64,000 nt of DNA, taken from Galeruca laticollis (taxonomy: Eukaryota > Arthropoda > Insecta > Coleoptera > Chrysomelidae). Shown here one piece after another: positions 12,471 through 24,949 of the stretch (its first letter is position 1; each line of letters starts with the position of its first letter). Below the pieces are notes generated by a model that saw nothing but the letters and a program-made list of their open reading frames with translations, searched no databases and was not told where the DNA came from. Both the position numbers and the translations under genes were made by a program. The stretch lies in NCBI GenBank assembly GCA_963921935.1, contig OY998176.1, positions 88,972,910 through 89,036,909 on the forward strand, read 5' to 3'.

Positions 12471-13435
12471 CTAATATGCGAGAAAAGTATTGGTTTACTC
12501 CAAAAAAAGTTGGAATTTTGAAAATTTTGTTTGAGTTATTTTTACGTTTTCCATTAACAACAATACGAAAAAATGGTTTCTAGAAAAAAATCCTGTGTGT
12601 ATGTCGTCGTCGTCGTCGTCGCCGTCGTTGTCGTCGTTGTCGTGGGCCACTTTTTCTTACATGTCTTGTTAGCAAAATACAGCCTCCGGAGTGCAATGAG
12701 TCATCAATTTTATGATCGAATATTGTTAAGGACATGTCACAGATGAACCCTATTGATTTTCAGTTCACCAGAGCCAGTACAACGGGTGCTATGGTACTTG
12801 AAGTACGACATTTTGTAATTTTTTAAGAACTTTCAGTTTGTTAGCACGATACAACCTCCGGAGTTCAACAAGTCACCAATTCCATGATTGAATATTATTT
12901 GGAACATCTCACATATGAACCCTATTGATTTTCAGCTCACCAGAGCGAATACAACAGGTACTACAGTATTTTAAGTACGATATTTTTGTCGTTTTGGAGA
13001 AGTTTCAGTTTGTTAGCACGATACAGCCTCCGGAGTATATACAAGTGACCAATTTCATGATTGGATATTATTCAGAGGGTCTCAAAGATTAACCCTGTTG
13101 ATATTCAGCTCACTAAAGCCAGTACAACTGGTGCTATGGTACTTGAAGTACCAAATTTTTGTCATTTTAGAAAAATTTTCAGTTTGTTAGCACGATACAG
13201 CCTCCAGAGAGTCTACGATTGATCAATTTTATGATTGAATATTGTTCAAGGTGTCTCACAGATGTACCCTATTTATTTTCAGTTGACTAGAGCGAGTACA
13301 GCGGGTCCTATAAATCCAGATATACTACATTTTCGGTTATTTTTGGATAAATTCCGGTTTGTTAGCACGATACATTCCCCGAACTGTATACAAGTAACAA
13401 TTTTATGATAGAATATTGTTCAGGGCCATAGACGC
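12471..13435 (+). repeat. ~173-bp minisatellite with GTC microsatellite
   Basis: The block starts at AATATGCGAG and includes a (GTC)n run at 12603-12643. The minisatellite follows: TTAGCACGATACAGCCTCCG (or a variant) recurs at 12669, 12841, 13013, 13187 and 13362. This gives four full units of 172-175 bp and one partial. Each unit also has CCCTATTGATTTTCAG followed by a CTCACCAGAGC-like phrase, and most have a GGTACTTGAAGTAC-like palindrome. A two-unit copy in opposite orientation is at 53.70-54.19 kb, with the same flanking microsatellite. No protein appears to be encoded. Confidence 0.85.
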
Positions 13436-13645
13436 GGAAATGTTAGGTAATCACATTTGGTGACAGAATTACTTAGGTTATTACATTTTGGTGACAGCGA
13501 TTCCTAGGTTATTACAGTGAAAATGTCATAGGTATTACACTTATACAGAAAAGGCGTCCACATTCACCACTGCATCGAAGCTTATTAATTTATCTTTTAA
13601 TGAAATTGACTGTCTCGACCCTTACTTCGTGGAATATGCTCATAT

Positions 13646-13737
13646 TAGTTTTTTTAAATGAAACTCACGGTCTCTAGTTAATTCCACAATATATTGTGGA
13701 ATTAACTAGAGACCATGAGTTTCATTTTAAAAACACT
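13646..13737. repeat. 92-bp palindrome made of Penelope-like 3' end sequence
   Basis: Two ~46-bp arms meet at 13691/13692 with no spacer. The inner 22 bp, ATTCCACAATATATTGTGGAAT, is split here as ATTCCACAATA and TATTGTGGAAT and is perfect. The arms carry TCTCTAGTTAATTCCAC and AAATGAAACTCACGG with a few differences. The same arm forms the outer ends of the Penelope-like pair at 51604 and 53411. The ~70 bp to its left, starting TGAAATTGACTGTCTCGACC, also matches 51555-51600. Confidence 0.9.
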
Positions 13738-16195
13738 AATTTATCTTTTTCCAAAAATCCTTCACAGCAATTGTCACATTTGTACCCGGCCATATCTAGA
13801 TGAAGGTCACTGTCGATACTAAACAAGAACGTACTTATGCTAATTAACAGTAACAAAAATAACGAAAATCAAAACAAACCAGAAACACACGTATTCAGTA
13901 ATAGTCGGACTGCGAAAATAAATACAAAACTAACACAACCGACCAATACGACAGTCGAACTAGTACTAACATTCTGCTACCATGGAATCCGACGACGAGG
14001 ATTTCATTTCTCAATAATAATGGCAACTCCATTGCGCGAGGCACGACACGGCACGAAGTTTACAGCAGTATTGACAACCAACTCTGATTTTAAAGGTTCC
14101 AATATTGAGCAAGTTTCAATTCAAATTTTATCAGATATTTCCTATCTCAAACACGAACGATGAAAGGTATTCAAACTGATAGCACCTAGAAGACAAAATA
14201 TATATTTGTCGAGATGCTAAGCATGATCGATGTAACTTAATACAACTCGACACTTATGTTTACACGTATATAGATTAAATCACGATACGTATTAAACCTC
14301 CACAAGCAGACCAACGCCCTGCTCCCAAGAAGTGCCAGACCTATGAAATGCCTGTTAATTGTTTCCAAACGTATGAATTTTCCATTACCCAGTTGAAGTA
14401 CATAAGTGAAAGTGGGAGCCAAATACAAATTAAAACCAATTTCAGAAAGACATAGCTTGGAAGCTCTACAAGAAAAAAATAACGTGACAATTCACCTTTA
14501 TGTTTCATGGACTCCCTTGTACCTAATTATTCTAGTTATCTTTATTCCCTATATATACAAAAGAAAGCGTTTTATAGATATATCTGTTCCTGAAGCCACG
14601 TCCCGCCAAGAAGTTCCTAGCTTTAGTCTTAAGGGGGGAAAAGTTAAAGAACTTGAACCTTGAGTCTCATTAAGATAAAATACCTCCATAAATATCAACA
14701 CCAGAGGATAAGGAGACCAGACTTAATTTTAATTTTGAACACAACGTTGTTCCGTACAAATACATAAGTAATAAATTGTTTTTTATAATCTTGTACTTTC
14801 ATTAAAAAGATGTTAAAAAGTTTAATTATCCATTTAAATTATTTAGTTCCAATATTTGTTATACATCGATTTAAAAAAAATCCTGTTACAGTTGGTGTAA
14901 TTTTTGTTCCAAATTCTAAAATCAGATTAATCAATTTAACAGAAATAATAGATTGAATAGCGACACAAACTGCAGTATTAAGACTCTACATTATACTTCA
15001 ACAGGTTCTTAATTTTTTAAGGGTTTACTCCACTATGCGAATACAGAATTTGCTTACCAACTGGCAAATTCATTTGCCTATCTGGCTCAAAATCCTGCCG
15101 GTTATAAACTATTACTCTACGTTGAATTATTTCTATGGTTGGATCAATCAAACCGCGTATAATTTTAAAGTAAAATACGTTCTCTGTCACTTAATGCCCT
15201 TTTAATGGACTTCAGTTTCCATTAATGCTGATGAAATTTCATTTAGACTCTACAACGCAAAATTTATTACGAAAAAATGGGTAAAAGTGATATAATGGGT
15301 TAGGAAATGTCGCCTTTTTTAATCTACCGTTTCAGTTGATTTATGTTACGGGTAGAAACGAGAAAATGATGGAACAAGAGATTTGTGTGTGTTTGTATTG
15401 ATCACACTAAGGAACATTCTTTATTATTTCTTCATTATTTTCTAAAGCTACTGTAACGAATATACACAATAAAAAATGATATAAACAGTATCCGGTTATT
15501 CATTCTAAATTTAGATATCCATTCATTTGCAAATCGCGAGTTGGCAACTAGGGCAATGGATGGAAAATAATTCCTGTTGAACATTAAATTATCATCAAAC
15601 ACCAGATAAATGATTGGTCCTTCACCAGAAATTTAGCAAGAAGTTAATAAGAAGCTTTGAAATACAACAAAACATTATTGAGCCCAAAACCCCAAGTTAC
15701 ATCATGGGACATGAGGTTCTGCTTAATTGACATAATAAGAAAATGAATTACTCTGATTAAAGTCGTAACACGGCAGCTTTACACATTGTTCAAGTCATTC
15801 AAAATATATACCTAGAGCATGGGTTTGACTACTTGAATTGTTGTAACATGCTTACCATTAAGATAATCATTTTTTATATTAACTCCACTGCCAGCGAAAA
15901 AAGAACCAGGTATTCTTTTAGAGGCCAGGTTCAAGGTTCCACAAGATATTTTTTTTGAAATATCGTTTATTCAAACAACATTTATTACAATATCATTGAA
16001 CTGATGTGAAAAATGCTCAAATCAGTGCTTTAAACACTGGCCTCGAGAATAACGAAGTTTACAGTTGATACAGTGATGCAAAGGCAATTAATTAATGTTT
16101 ACATGCACTTTCAATTTTCTAATAAAACTCTTATAATTATTCAAGCCTTTCATAAACTGTGGTAAATTATTGTTCAAAGCTATATTTGTCCTTGT
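13738..16195. other. Mostly non-coding; two unassigned ORFs
   Basis: ORFs at 13837-14163 (108 aa) and 14406-14663 (85 aa) have no recognisable domain. The second contains a strongly hydrophobic stretch near residues 29-48 (LYVSWTPLYLIILVIFIPYI) that could span a membrane, but no related gene is recognised. A Cys-containing segment at ~14290-14380 might be a decayed gag zinc knuckle; this is weak. From 14700 to 16195 I see only AT-rich sequence. Confidence 0.35.
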
Positions 16196-16199
16196 ATAT

Positions 16200-17338
16200 A
16201 GGGTGTTCATTTCAGGACTTCCCACCCTAATTTTCTCGAAATGTGTGTATTTTAAAAAAAATCCTGGGACACGTCAACAAATATATCGGAAAGGACAACT
16301 TTTTATCATAAAGGCAACGCGCCCCCTTTCACCCCCCGCCAGGGTGAGTTGCCAACTTCAAAATCTTAAATGGGAAGGGGTATAGAGTTATACCTCATTT
16401 TAAAGGTCTTTTTAATCTCTACACATCGGCTTTTTTTTGAATTGATCGATTCGTTGTCGAAATATTTAGGAAAATCTGTTTGCTGCTTCGTACCATTAAA
16501 ATAAAAACTGCAATTGTTTGTTTTGTTATTCCTTTTATCAAAACTAAATTAAAATATTGTACACAGATTTTCAATTTAATAATTGCTCGTAATGTTCCCA
16601 TTGTTGGCCAAACAATGGTATAACCGCTGTTCAAATTCGTGACGCACATTTTCAAACACCTCTGTTCGAATTGCTCGACATTCTGCAGTAATCCTTTGTC
16701 GAAGGTCTCCTATATTTTGTGGCGGAAGTGTGTAAACAACTGATTTTAAATGTCCCCATAGAAAAAAATCCCATGGTGCTAGATCTGGGGACCTAGCTGG
16801 CCACTCTATAGGTCCTCTTCGCCCTATCCATTTACCGGGAAATACATTGTTTAACCATTGACGGACCGGAAGCACATAATGGGGGGAGCTCCATCTTGCT
16901 GAAAATATAACTCATTTTCGTCGAGAAAGTTGTTGCCATCTCTATCCAGTTGATTTTCAATTGCTTCGGTAATTAACGGATTGATTCGTATCTTCTAGCA
17001 TATTCAAGTACAACTCACCATTTAGATTTCAATTTATAAACAATGGACCAATTACTTGATTTCCTAGTATACCGGCCCATACATTAATTTTTTGGGGATG
17101 CTGGGTATGCCCTTCGACAAATACATGGTCATTTTCATTGCTCCAATATTTGCAATTATGTTTGTTGACAGAACCATTTAAATAAAAAGTACACTCATCA
17201 GTGAAGCAGATATTCTTTAAAAATTCGTTATTGTTTTTAATAATTGTAGTCATTTCTTCACAAAAGTCAATTCTTCTGTCAAAATCGTCTTCACATAACT
17301 CTTGACATACTTTCAGTTGTTGACCAATTGACTAACTT
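16200..17338 (-). pseudogene. Tc1/mariner-type transposase fragment
   Basis: This encodes part of a DDE/D cut-and-paste transposase, read from 17338 down to ~16550. CEDDFDRRIDFCEEM is followed by FTDECTF (first catalytic Asp, ~17190), VNKHNCKYWS and NVWAGILG, then QQDGAPP (second Asp, ~16900). After a one-base deletion in the C-run at that point, the frame resumes with GPIEWPARSPDLAPWDFFLWG (third Asp region, ~16800) to the C-terminus. The N-terminal DNA-binding region is missing. TATAGGGTGTTCATTTCAGG at ~16198 may be the terminal inverted repeat on the 3' side, but the other end is lost against the I-like fragment at 17339. It cannot encode a working transposase. Confidence 0.85.
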
Positions 17339-19046
17339 TATAATTTCTGCAGCCAATAAATGTATTGGAAAGTACTCCGTCAACCCTCCAAAACGAACCG
17401 TTCCCTGGTGGAATGAATCCTGTAACAATGCAGTAAAGAAGTGAAAAATGCACATAATAAATACATGAGAACCAGAAATGATTCAGACTTTATAATCCTC
17501 AAAAGAATAAGAGCGAAATCCAAAAGGGTTCTTAAACAAAGTAAACGAGAGTCGTGGAATAAATACACAAGCACTATAACCTCTGAAACCTGTCCTTCTC
17601 AAATCTGGACAAAGATAAGACAGATGAAAGGAAAAAACACTAGTTTTAAAATACCTGGCTTAACCCTCGAGGGTGATGTCATTACCAATGGCCAACAAAT
17701 TGCTAATATCCTTGCCCAACACTTTCTAAATAAAACCAAATCCAACCCCGAACCTCCAAACTCATCAAATAACTCATATCCTGAACAAATCTCTTACAAC
17801 TGTCACTCACTCAATTTTCTTGTCACCCTTTCCGAATTAAATTAAATCCTACCTTCACTGTTAAATTTCTCGAACTTTACAACAAAATATGGTGCAGTCA
17901 ACAATTTCCGGCTCAACGAAAAGAATCAAATATTATACCAATCAAAAAGAACGACTCGAATAGTAATTTTCCAAGCCTCTTTAGGCCAATCTCTCTTACC
18001 TGTACATTGTGTAAAATTCTTGAAAAAATGGTTAACAGACGCCTACACTGGTACCTACAATCGCACAACCTATTATCTACAACGCAGACAGATTTTAGAT
18101 GGTTCTCACTTTTAAACAAACAAATCCAAAGTCATCCAGTTCAGCAAGAGACTCAATCCTCTTCCTCCACAACGAAAACTCAATAGCGACTTGCTGCAAG
18201 TGGTTGATCAACATAAATTCCTAGGAGTAACATTTGACAGAAAGATCACATGGAGGCAACATATCCAAGAAACTAAAGCCAATTGTATAAATAGGATTAA
18301 CATTTTGAAATCATTAGCACATCACCAATGGGGAGTAGAAGAGGAAATAATAATAAGGATTTACACTATCCAAACCTCAGCATTTCGAATACGTCTAGGC
18401 GCTTTTAGATTCAGTCCTACCGAAAGCATCTACATAGAATCTTCTGAACCACCTCTTTTTATACGACGAGAATGCCAACTATTATCCTATTTTTCCAGAA
18501 CATCCACCTACTCACAAAACCCAGTGTTTAAATTGATTTATTCTATAAACCAGCTCCTGAAAACAAACCCAAACATCGCTCTCATCTCCACAAATGCTAT
18601 ACTCTATTTCAAGAAACATTAATCTTAGAGATACAACTCCCATAAAACTTTCTAATACTCCTTCATGGACCAAAAAACCGCCACTACTGAATACAAGCCT
18701 AAACAACTACAACAAGTGCGAAACGCCTAACATAGTCCTTAGACAAATATTCAGTGAGTTGATAAATAACCATCAGTTCGACAAAATCCTATACACTGAT
18801 GCCTCCAAAGAAGCCAATGATACCAGATGTGCTGTTACTACAGTAGATACAACCATTGCAACATACAAACTTCCTGACGTATGTAGTATACATACTGCCG
18901 AACTATATGGAATACTACAAGCCAGATGATAACAGCGAACTTGCCGTATGTACAGACTCCCTTTCATCATTATACTCCATCAAACACAACTGTTCACAAC
19001 ATCCCTTAGTCCATGATATCCTCGAAACCTGCCATATGACGATGAG
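17339..19046 (+). pseudogene. I-like non-LTR retrotransposon fragment (RT, RNase H)
   Basis: This is the second half of a non-LTR polyprotein. It begins in the endonuclease-RT linker (VPWWNESCN, then a basic stretch with KRESWNKY), with a clean ORF at 17441-17845. 17930-18090 holds PISLTCTLCKILEKMVNRRL. The RT catalytic YADD region is deleted: the copy jumps at ~18120 to the thumb (FLGVTFDRKITWRQHI, LLQVVDQH). 18594-19046 is RNase H, with YTDASKE, HTAELYGIL and CTDSLSSLYS, but the fourth acidic residue is lost by truncation at ~19046. There are several frame changes. The RT-plus-RNase-H order places it in the I/LOA-type group. Its 5' edge directly abuts the truncated mariner fragment. Confidence 0.85.
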
Positions 19047-20930
19047 TTGACGATAGAGCAATAGGCATTAAGTCGGGTGAACCGAAACTTCTATAATTGA
19101 GAACTCAAAATCCAGAATAAAATTCAGTTGAACCTGACCTGATATGAGGTTGAATCAGTGAAATAAATACACGGAATACTGCTTTTTCGTTAACGTATTA
19201 CTGACTACTAGATGTAACTAGCTGTGAGAAACTCTTTTCACTTTTCTCGGTTTCAGTAACAAAAAAAAAGAAGATTGAGTGAACTCATGTATGCTTGTAG
19301 TTACTACATGGCTTATTGTCTGATATGTGGGAAAAAACGACACTACATATTCACCAAACATTATTCTAACAACTTATCTCTGTCACATTCCTACGTATCA
19401 GAAGAGTGCTAACCTAGGTCCTATATTGTGTCAGGAACGATTTTGTTACTTAAAAAATATGAATTAAATCTTCAATTTTCATTCGTAAGCTCATGGAAAC
19501 TTATATTGGGATAAATTCATATTCTCTGATTGTAAAAATCCAAAACAAATGTCCCAGTATTGATAGAGTCAACACAGATACATCCAAAACAAAACCGAAG
19601 GTTCTATTCTCTTCAAGAACTTCATAAAATTTTCCACCACAAAAGTACATACATTTATTTTGCCAACTGTGCTTTGATCACCGTCTGCTTTTTTCCACGA
19701 AAGGAGTATGAAGTTCATATAATAAAAGCATAGGAATTGATTTCGGATGGGTTCGTTTTTAATGACAGCAAACTAGAGAATATATCGATTATAAAAGGAG
19801 CAAGCACAAACCCCGCCGCAGAATCAGAAATTAACAGCTTCGAATAGACATGGACGAGTGTTCTAATAATAGCTTCCAACAATAATAACATGTAAAAACC
19901 AACTAATACAAGTCACACAGTTAGTATATAATATCACCTATGGGAATAGGGAAATAATAAGTGATCATATCCTCAATCTAAGTCTACTCGTATTATATAC
20001 GATCACTAACTATTATGAATAAATAAATCGATCAATATCCGAAGACTTTGTTGATGAAATAATTGTGCGAACAGAATATAGATGATTTTATTAATATCAA
20101 ATTTTCGTTGAGCCCAAATATTGTGAACTAATATCGCTTGAGTTATGAATTCATGGTTGATGCATTATTTGAAAAAATAGTACTTGATTGATTCTAATCC
20201 ACTATTAATTTGATCATAAGTATCTTAATATTTAGTCTACACCCAATACAAAGTTAAGTTCTTTCATATATGAGAAACTTCGAGATGTAGTTAGTTGTTT
20301 GAGAAATATTTCTGTATGTTTTTATCCAGTTTGTTGAAAAGCTACATGATTGGTTTTCCTCATATTTCCCAACCGCACAATAATGTTTCGAGTTTTGTAC
20401 AAAACTGTTTACTCAACAATAAAACCTCCGTTATCGGTGAACAATCACAACGAAATTTATGTTCCGCTTCATAAAATACGAAATTCCAACTTAACAATTT
20501 GGAATATTGGTGGGAGAAGCAGCTGGATATGTTTTCGTGCTTAGCGATTATAGCGGTAATTGTGAGTTACCCAAGATAACAATTTATAATCCATTTTACT
20601 CATGGATAAGCACGCAATCATTACGGACAAAAAAGAGAAATAGTCACCAAAGTTCTACGTTCTTGTGGTGCGACTCGAATAGTTCAAATATAATGTCGCA
20701 ACCCTCAGCAATTATCGTAATTTCATCATCTTTGTTTGATATATGAAGTTTGTTACGAGAAGGTACAAGATGTCACATTTTTGAAACTAGTTTGTTGAAT
20801 TAAGAAGGGGTTTATCGCGATTATTCATTCTGGGACAAAGAAATAAAACATTATCTCGATGAAATATGTTACAATATGTAGCTCGTAAATATTAACTACC
20901 GTATTATCTATTTCTATGGTATTTATATTA
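19047..20930. other. No recognised gene
   Basis: AT-rich. Two overlapping ORFs at 20350-20746 (64 and 79 aa) have no family features. They lie upstream of the gene-like stretch that follows and could belong to it, but nothing in the sequence shows this. Confidence 0.4.
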
Positions 20931-20934
20931 TTGA

Positions 20935-22680
20935 CTGGAGCTTACCTACTCGAAACTATGCAACTGATGCGGCCACTAGTCCACGAGGAAACTCTAGAGG
21001 TGAGTGAATACAAAATTTATTGTTTACCTAAGGAGATATAAGTACAATTTGATTTTCAACATATTTAATGAAGTTGTAATATGTCTGTTAAGTAACAATC
21101 AACTTATTAGATGAATATACGGAGACAATTATCATTCTAGTTAAAAATTGAGTGAAACTTCAATGAATAAAGGCCATACAACTATTAGATTCTGTAGAAA
21201 TAGATGTTTGGTGGGATTAAGGTGGAAGACGACTTTCGAAAGGTAAATGTATATTTAATACAGATGTCATATCTCTTGCAGTATTTCGCTGATGACATTT
21301 TTTTTTTGTTCACAAAACGAATCCAGAGACTTTCTCATGATCAACTGTTTTTCCCATTTTTGAATTTTTGTGGAGGAAGAACAAATCATGAAAAGTGTGA
21401 GGTCTGAATTATGATGTGAGCTAATAAAACTTTTAGTGAGTTGAAAAGCTCGTATAACAGTTATTCCGTGTAAGGTGATCAGTCAATTTGTTCAACTCAT
21501 GACAATGCATTACAGATTTCGTATTTATGTAGTCTGGTGACCATTCGATATAGATATGAAAATTCCATGAATAAAATAGTGGAAACCTTTCTCTTTTGAA
21601 AATTTAATGGCGACGTTATTGGAACTAGCCATATTTTTTACGTCGATGATATTCTACATCTCACATTGTTACAGACAACTATTTTCCTGTCCTCATTGAT
21701 AATCAACTTCAAAAACTTATCTTTTTACTATATGTATAAGGAGCAAAACACATATGTTAACGCAAAAGTAGGAATGTCTTTTCTCGAAACAAAAGCTAGC
21801 ATGTTAAAACTTTCGAGTCCGATTAATTTTTCTTCTTATGAGCTCTAGAACAATGATTTGCATGAATTATTGCCTGTCTTGCGTCTACACGAATCAAATC
21901 CCCAAATTCAAATTTCATATATATGTTGAAAATCTTGTTCGTATTCCATCTATAATCGAACGAGAAGTGTTAATTTCGATAATACCCCTTACTGTACCTG
22001 ATACATTAATTGATACATGATAATCTATAACGTAGCATTGAAAACTAGGATATGTAGCCCTAATTGTTCTAGTAATATAATCACCTACCACGAACAATCT
22101 TCTTTTTAAATCACCTATCCAGAATGAAGAACAAAAACATACTAGCATCTCACTTTTCGTAGTACATTCAATTGAGAAAGAAACAGTATCAAATCCAAAC
22201 AGATTGAATCAAATGGTACTTAACACAAATATGGAAGAAGTTATGGAAAATACACAGCTTGGTACGAACAACTAAAGAAAACCTTTATCGAGCACAACTA
22301 CTAGAGAAAAAAAAAATGCAAGAAATCAACCTCCAATAGTTTTCCTTCCAAATTAAGGAAACCATAAGAGATCGTTGATACAGAGTGTCAAAATATTACT
22401 TCCAATAAGGAAGTTGATACATTAGTAAACTGGAGGAGATCAGATATATCAAAAAATTATACTGAAAATACCCAAAAATGGCTGTGGAATAGTGAAACAA
22501 GTAAATGTGAACTAAACAACCAAACTGCAAGCATTAGGAGATGGTTAGAAACAATTTTGGAGTTGATGAGAAGTTGTGAGATATCAAATGATGATAATGA
22601 AAGTTTTCTTGCATAATTGGAAAATATTACATTGCAATATCAATTATGATTGAACTTCTTTAATTGTAGTAATTGTAATA
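20935..22680 (+). pseudogene. Unassigned gene-like coding remnants
   Basis: Several short stretches read like protein but are broken or separated. The pieces are: 20935-21001, ending CTAGAG and then GTGAGT, a good splice donor (LLETMQLMRPLVHEETLE); 21204-21242, ending AAAG and GTAAAT; ~21675-21850 after a TTACAG acceptor-like site; ~22105-22190; 22263-22340 (ENLYRAQLLEKKKMQEINLQ, helical); and 22425-22655, a ~75-codon run with WRRSDI, QKWLWNSE and SIRRWLETILELMRSCE, closed after one TAA. The last two are the most convincing. They could be exons of a host gene with small introns, or a decayed retrocopy. I do not recognise the protein. Confidence 0.4.
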
Positions 22681-22799
22681 TATAGAAATTGGATGATAGC
22701 GGACCGAAAACTCTCTTGAGGTACACCATAGATACTTAGAATACCAGTGCCAGTACTTCTTCTTCTCTTTCCCATTCTACATATTTAAGTGTCGGTTCC

Positions 22800-22957
22800 T
22801 ATCAAGTCGAAAACCTCTTGTCGAGGTAAAAATAGGTGTTGCAAGTACACCCCTTATAAAAGGTGATGTCAAATCATACGATGTATAGGGTGATACAATT
22901 GCTATATCAACTTATAATCTTTTTATAATAAAGGTAAGCTATGGCTACGTTTTCATA
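22800..22957 (+). repeat. Left arm of ~160-bp inverted repeat
   Basis: This arm is an imperfect reverse complement of 24950-25110. Both contain GCAAGTACACCCCTTATAAA, CAAATCATACGATGTATA and, further in, AAGCTATGGCTAC. The pair flanks the RTE-like endonuclease fragment, with about 2.0 kb between the arms. Confidence 0.8.
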
Positions 22958-23479
22958 CTTTATTCCTTATTAATTTGAAAATTTCAAATATTCAATGTAC
23001 TTCCGTTCAGCTTTGTTTAAATAATGTTGATGTTTGATTGAGTTCTTCCCAGCTTTATTTCAATGCATTTCGTTTTACAACCGGTATTATTGTAGTACAG
23101 GTAAAAAAAGCTTATTGAGTGTTTTGTTGTTCTGACAAATGAAGCGAAGCAGATGTGACCTTTTTCTTTGTAATGCGTTTCGATACTATAGTTTAGATAG
23201 GGCCCAATATTTGTAATGTGTCTTAATAGTATAAATCGGAAGTGGCCCAGTCTTAATTATGTGTTTGGATAGTGAACTTCGTATGAGGTCCTTTCTTTGT
23301 TATGTGTTATGATAGTACCATAAATCGGATGTAACCTATCTTAGCATTGTATTTTGGGAGTATTGATTGAATGAATGGAGTGTAGCTCAAAGGTAAAAAT
23401 CAATGCCAACCCAAATTGTGATGCAAAGTGTGATGATGCAAATCTTCCGGTGCACACTGCTGGAAACAGACGAGGCTCT

Positions 23480-24235
23480 GGCGACCGAGTCACGGCGGTA
23501 TAACCGTTCAAACATGAAATTGAGAAAATGGGGGAAGCAAAGATTAAGTGAAGAATATGAACCAGAAACACCTGTTTATTGCCACATACAATATCCTAAC
23601 AATGCGAACCGAAGACCACCTTACGGAACTAGAGGAAGAACTAAACAATATCAAATGGCACATCATCGGCCTGTGCGAAACTCGATTGCCTGGAGAGAAG
23701 ATGACAGCCTTAAAATCGGGAAACATTCTCTACCAAAATAACTCCGAAACAGATCACCACTTAGGATGCGTAGCTTTTTTAATCAACAAAAATATCAAGC
23801 ATATAATCACAAACTGCCAAGCGATATCAAGACGCATTATCTATATGACCCTCAAAGTCAACAGAAGATATACTATGCAGATAATTCATACATATGCCCC
23901 AACTAGCGCCTCAGAAGACACAGAGGTTGAACAGATGTATGAAGATATTGCAAATGTCAGAAAAATTGCAAAAGCTAAATTTGTAGTATGTACAGGGGAC
24001 TTCAAGGCAAATATTGGTCAACGTTTGAAAGAGGATCCAGAAAACGTTGGTAATACTGGGGGTGAAATGCTGCTAAACTTTGTAACGCATGAAAGTTTGT
24101 ATTGCCCCAATACCTTTTTTCAAAAAAAAGAGCGAAGAGAAAATGGACCTGGCAAAGCCCCGATGGCGTAACAAAGAACGAAATAGACTACATAATCTGT
24201 AACCAAAGATCAATCTGCAGAGACGTGTAAAGTAG
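23480..24235 (+). pseudogene. RTE-type retrotransposon endonuclease fragment
   Basis: The apurinic-type endonuclease domain nicks target DNA to prime reverse transcription. An open frame at 23548-24171 encodes ATYNILTMRTEDHLTELEEE (N-terminal motif), GLCETRLPG with the catalytic Glu, and CTGDFKANIG with the Asp-x-Asn motif. A frame slip at the T and A runs at ~24114-24128 breaks it. The next frame continues with KWTWQSPDGVTKNEIDYII, the expected downstream motif, to ~24235. No RT follows, so the copy is 3'-truncated. A basic stretch just before the ATG (WGKQRLSEEYE, another frame) is probably the preceding part of the same protein. Confidence 0.85.
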
Positions 24236-24550
24236 ACAAGACGCCGAAGATGAGGTGCTATTTGTAGAAGCATTGTATGACTCCTGCAAACCATGTATAT
24301 CTTAAATGCAAAGCAGCTACGAAGGATTCGCGGTACAACAAATGTAGGACCATGCAGGATGAATGTGACGATGACAGACTTGATCAGATCGTCAACTTGT
24401 TGATAGGTATGGCAGACAAGAAGCCGAAGATGATCAAGTGCCAGAAGTGTAGCAAGCACGTACTCAGCCCATCTAAGTGCTCGAGGAGTCCTGCAACCCA
24501 AGAACTCCAGTCACAGGGGAAATTCATCATCACCGAGCTGATGTGAATCA
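24236..24550 (+). other. Unassigned 89-aa ORF
   Basis: An ORF at 24277-24546 with two CxxC-type pairs near its middle (KMIKCQKCSKH). It lies directly after the RTE endonuclease fragment and before the right arm of the inverted repeat. The base composition is richer in G and C than the surroundings. It could be part of a gag or of a captured sequence; the product is unknown. Confidence 0.3.
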
Positions 24551-24949
24551 CCGAAACGCTGACTCTCTGCTTAAACGGTCATTCTCTGTAGACTATTCTC
24601 ACTGCAACAAGTGTAGTTAATATAAATTGGTGAATATTTTAGTAGATAAATAAATTAAGTGCGTAAACCTACCGCGTGTATGAATTTCTTCCACCCGTTG
24701 TAATAAAAAAAACGTTTAAATGAATAAGAAAAACATTACAATAGTAATCATATATATTTTCGATAGTATGAACTGAACGTATCCTAATTTGCACGTCCGT
24801 CTAAAATATGTACAGAAATTTTAATGATTTTTGGTAAAATTTGAATAAAACAGAAATCAGTTTCAAACAAACACTAAAAATATTTAGCCAGGGCTGAATG
24901 CAAGTACATCAATTATTCGAAACATTCAAACTGATGAGAAAAAAAGTGC

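Noticed and set aside
12669..13435. CRISPR-like array
   Set aside because: Units are ~173 bp, fully repeated without unique spacers, and the genome is eukaryotic; it is a minisatellite.
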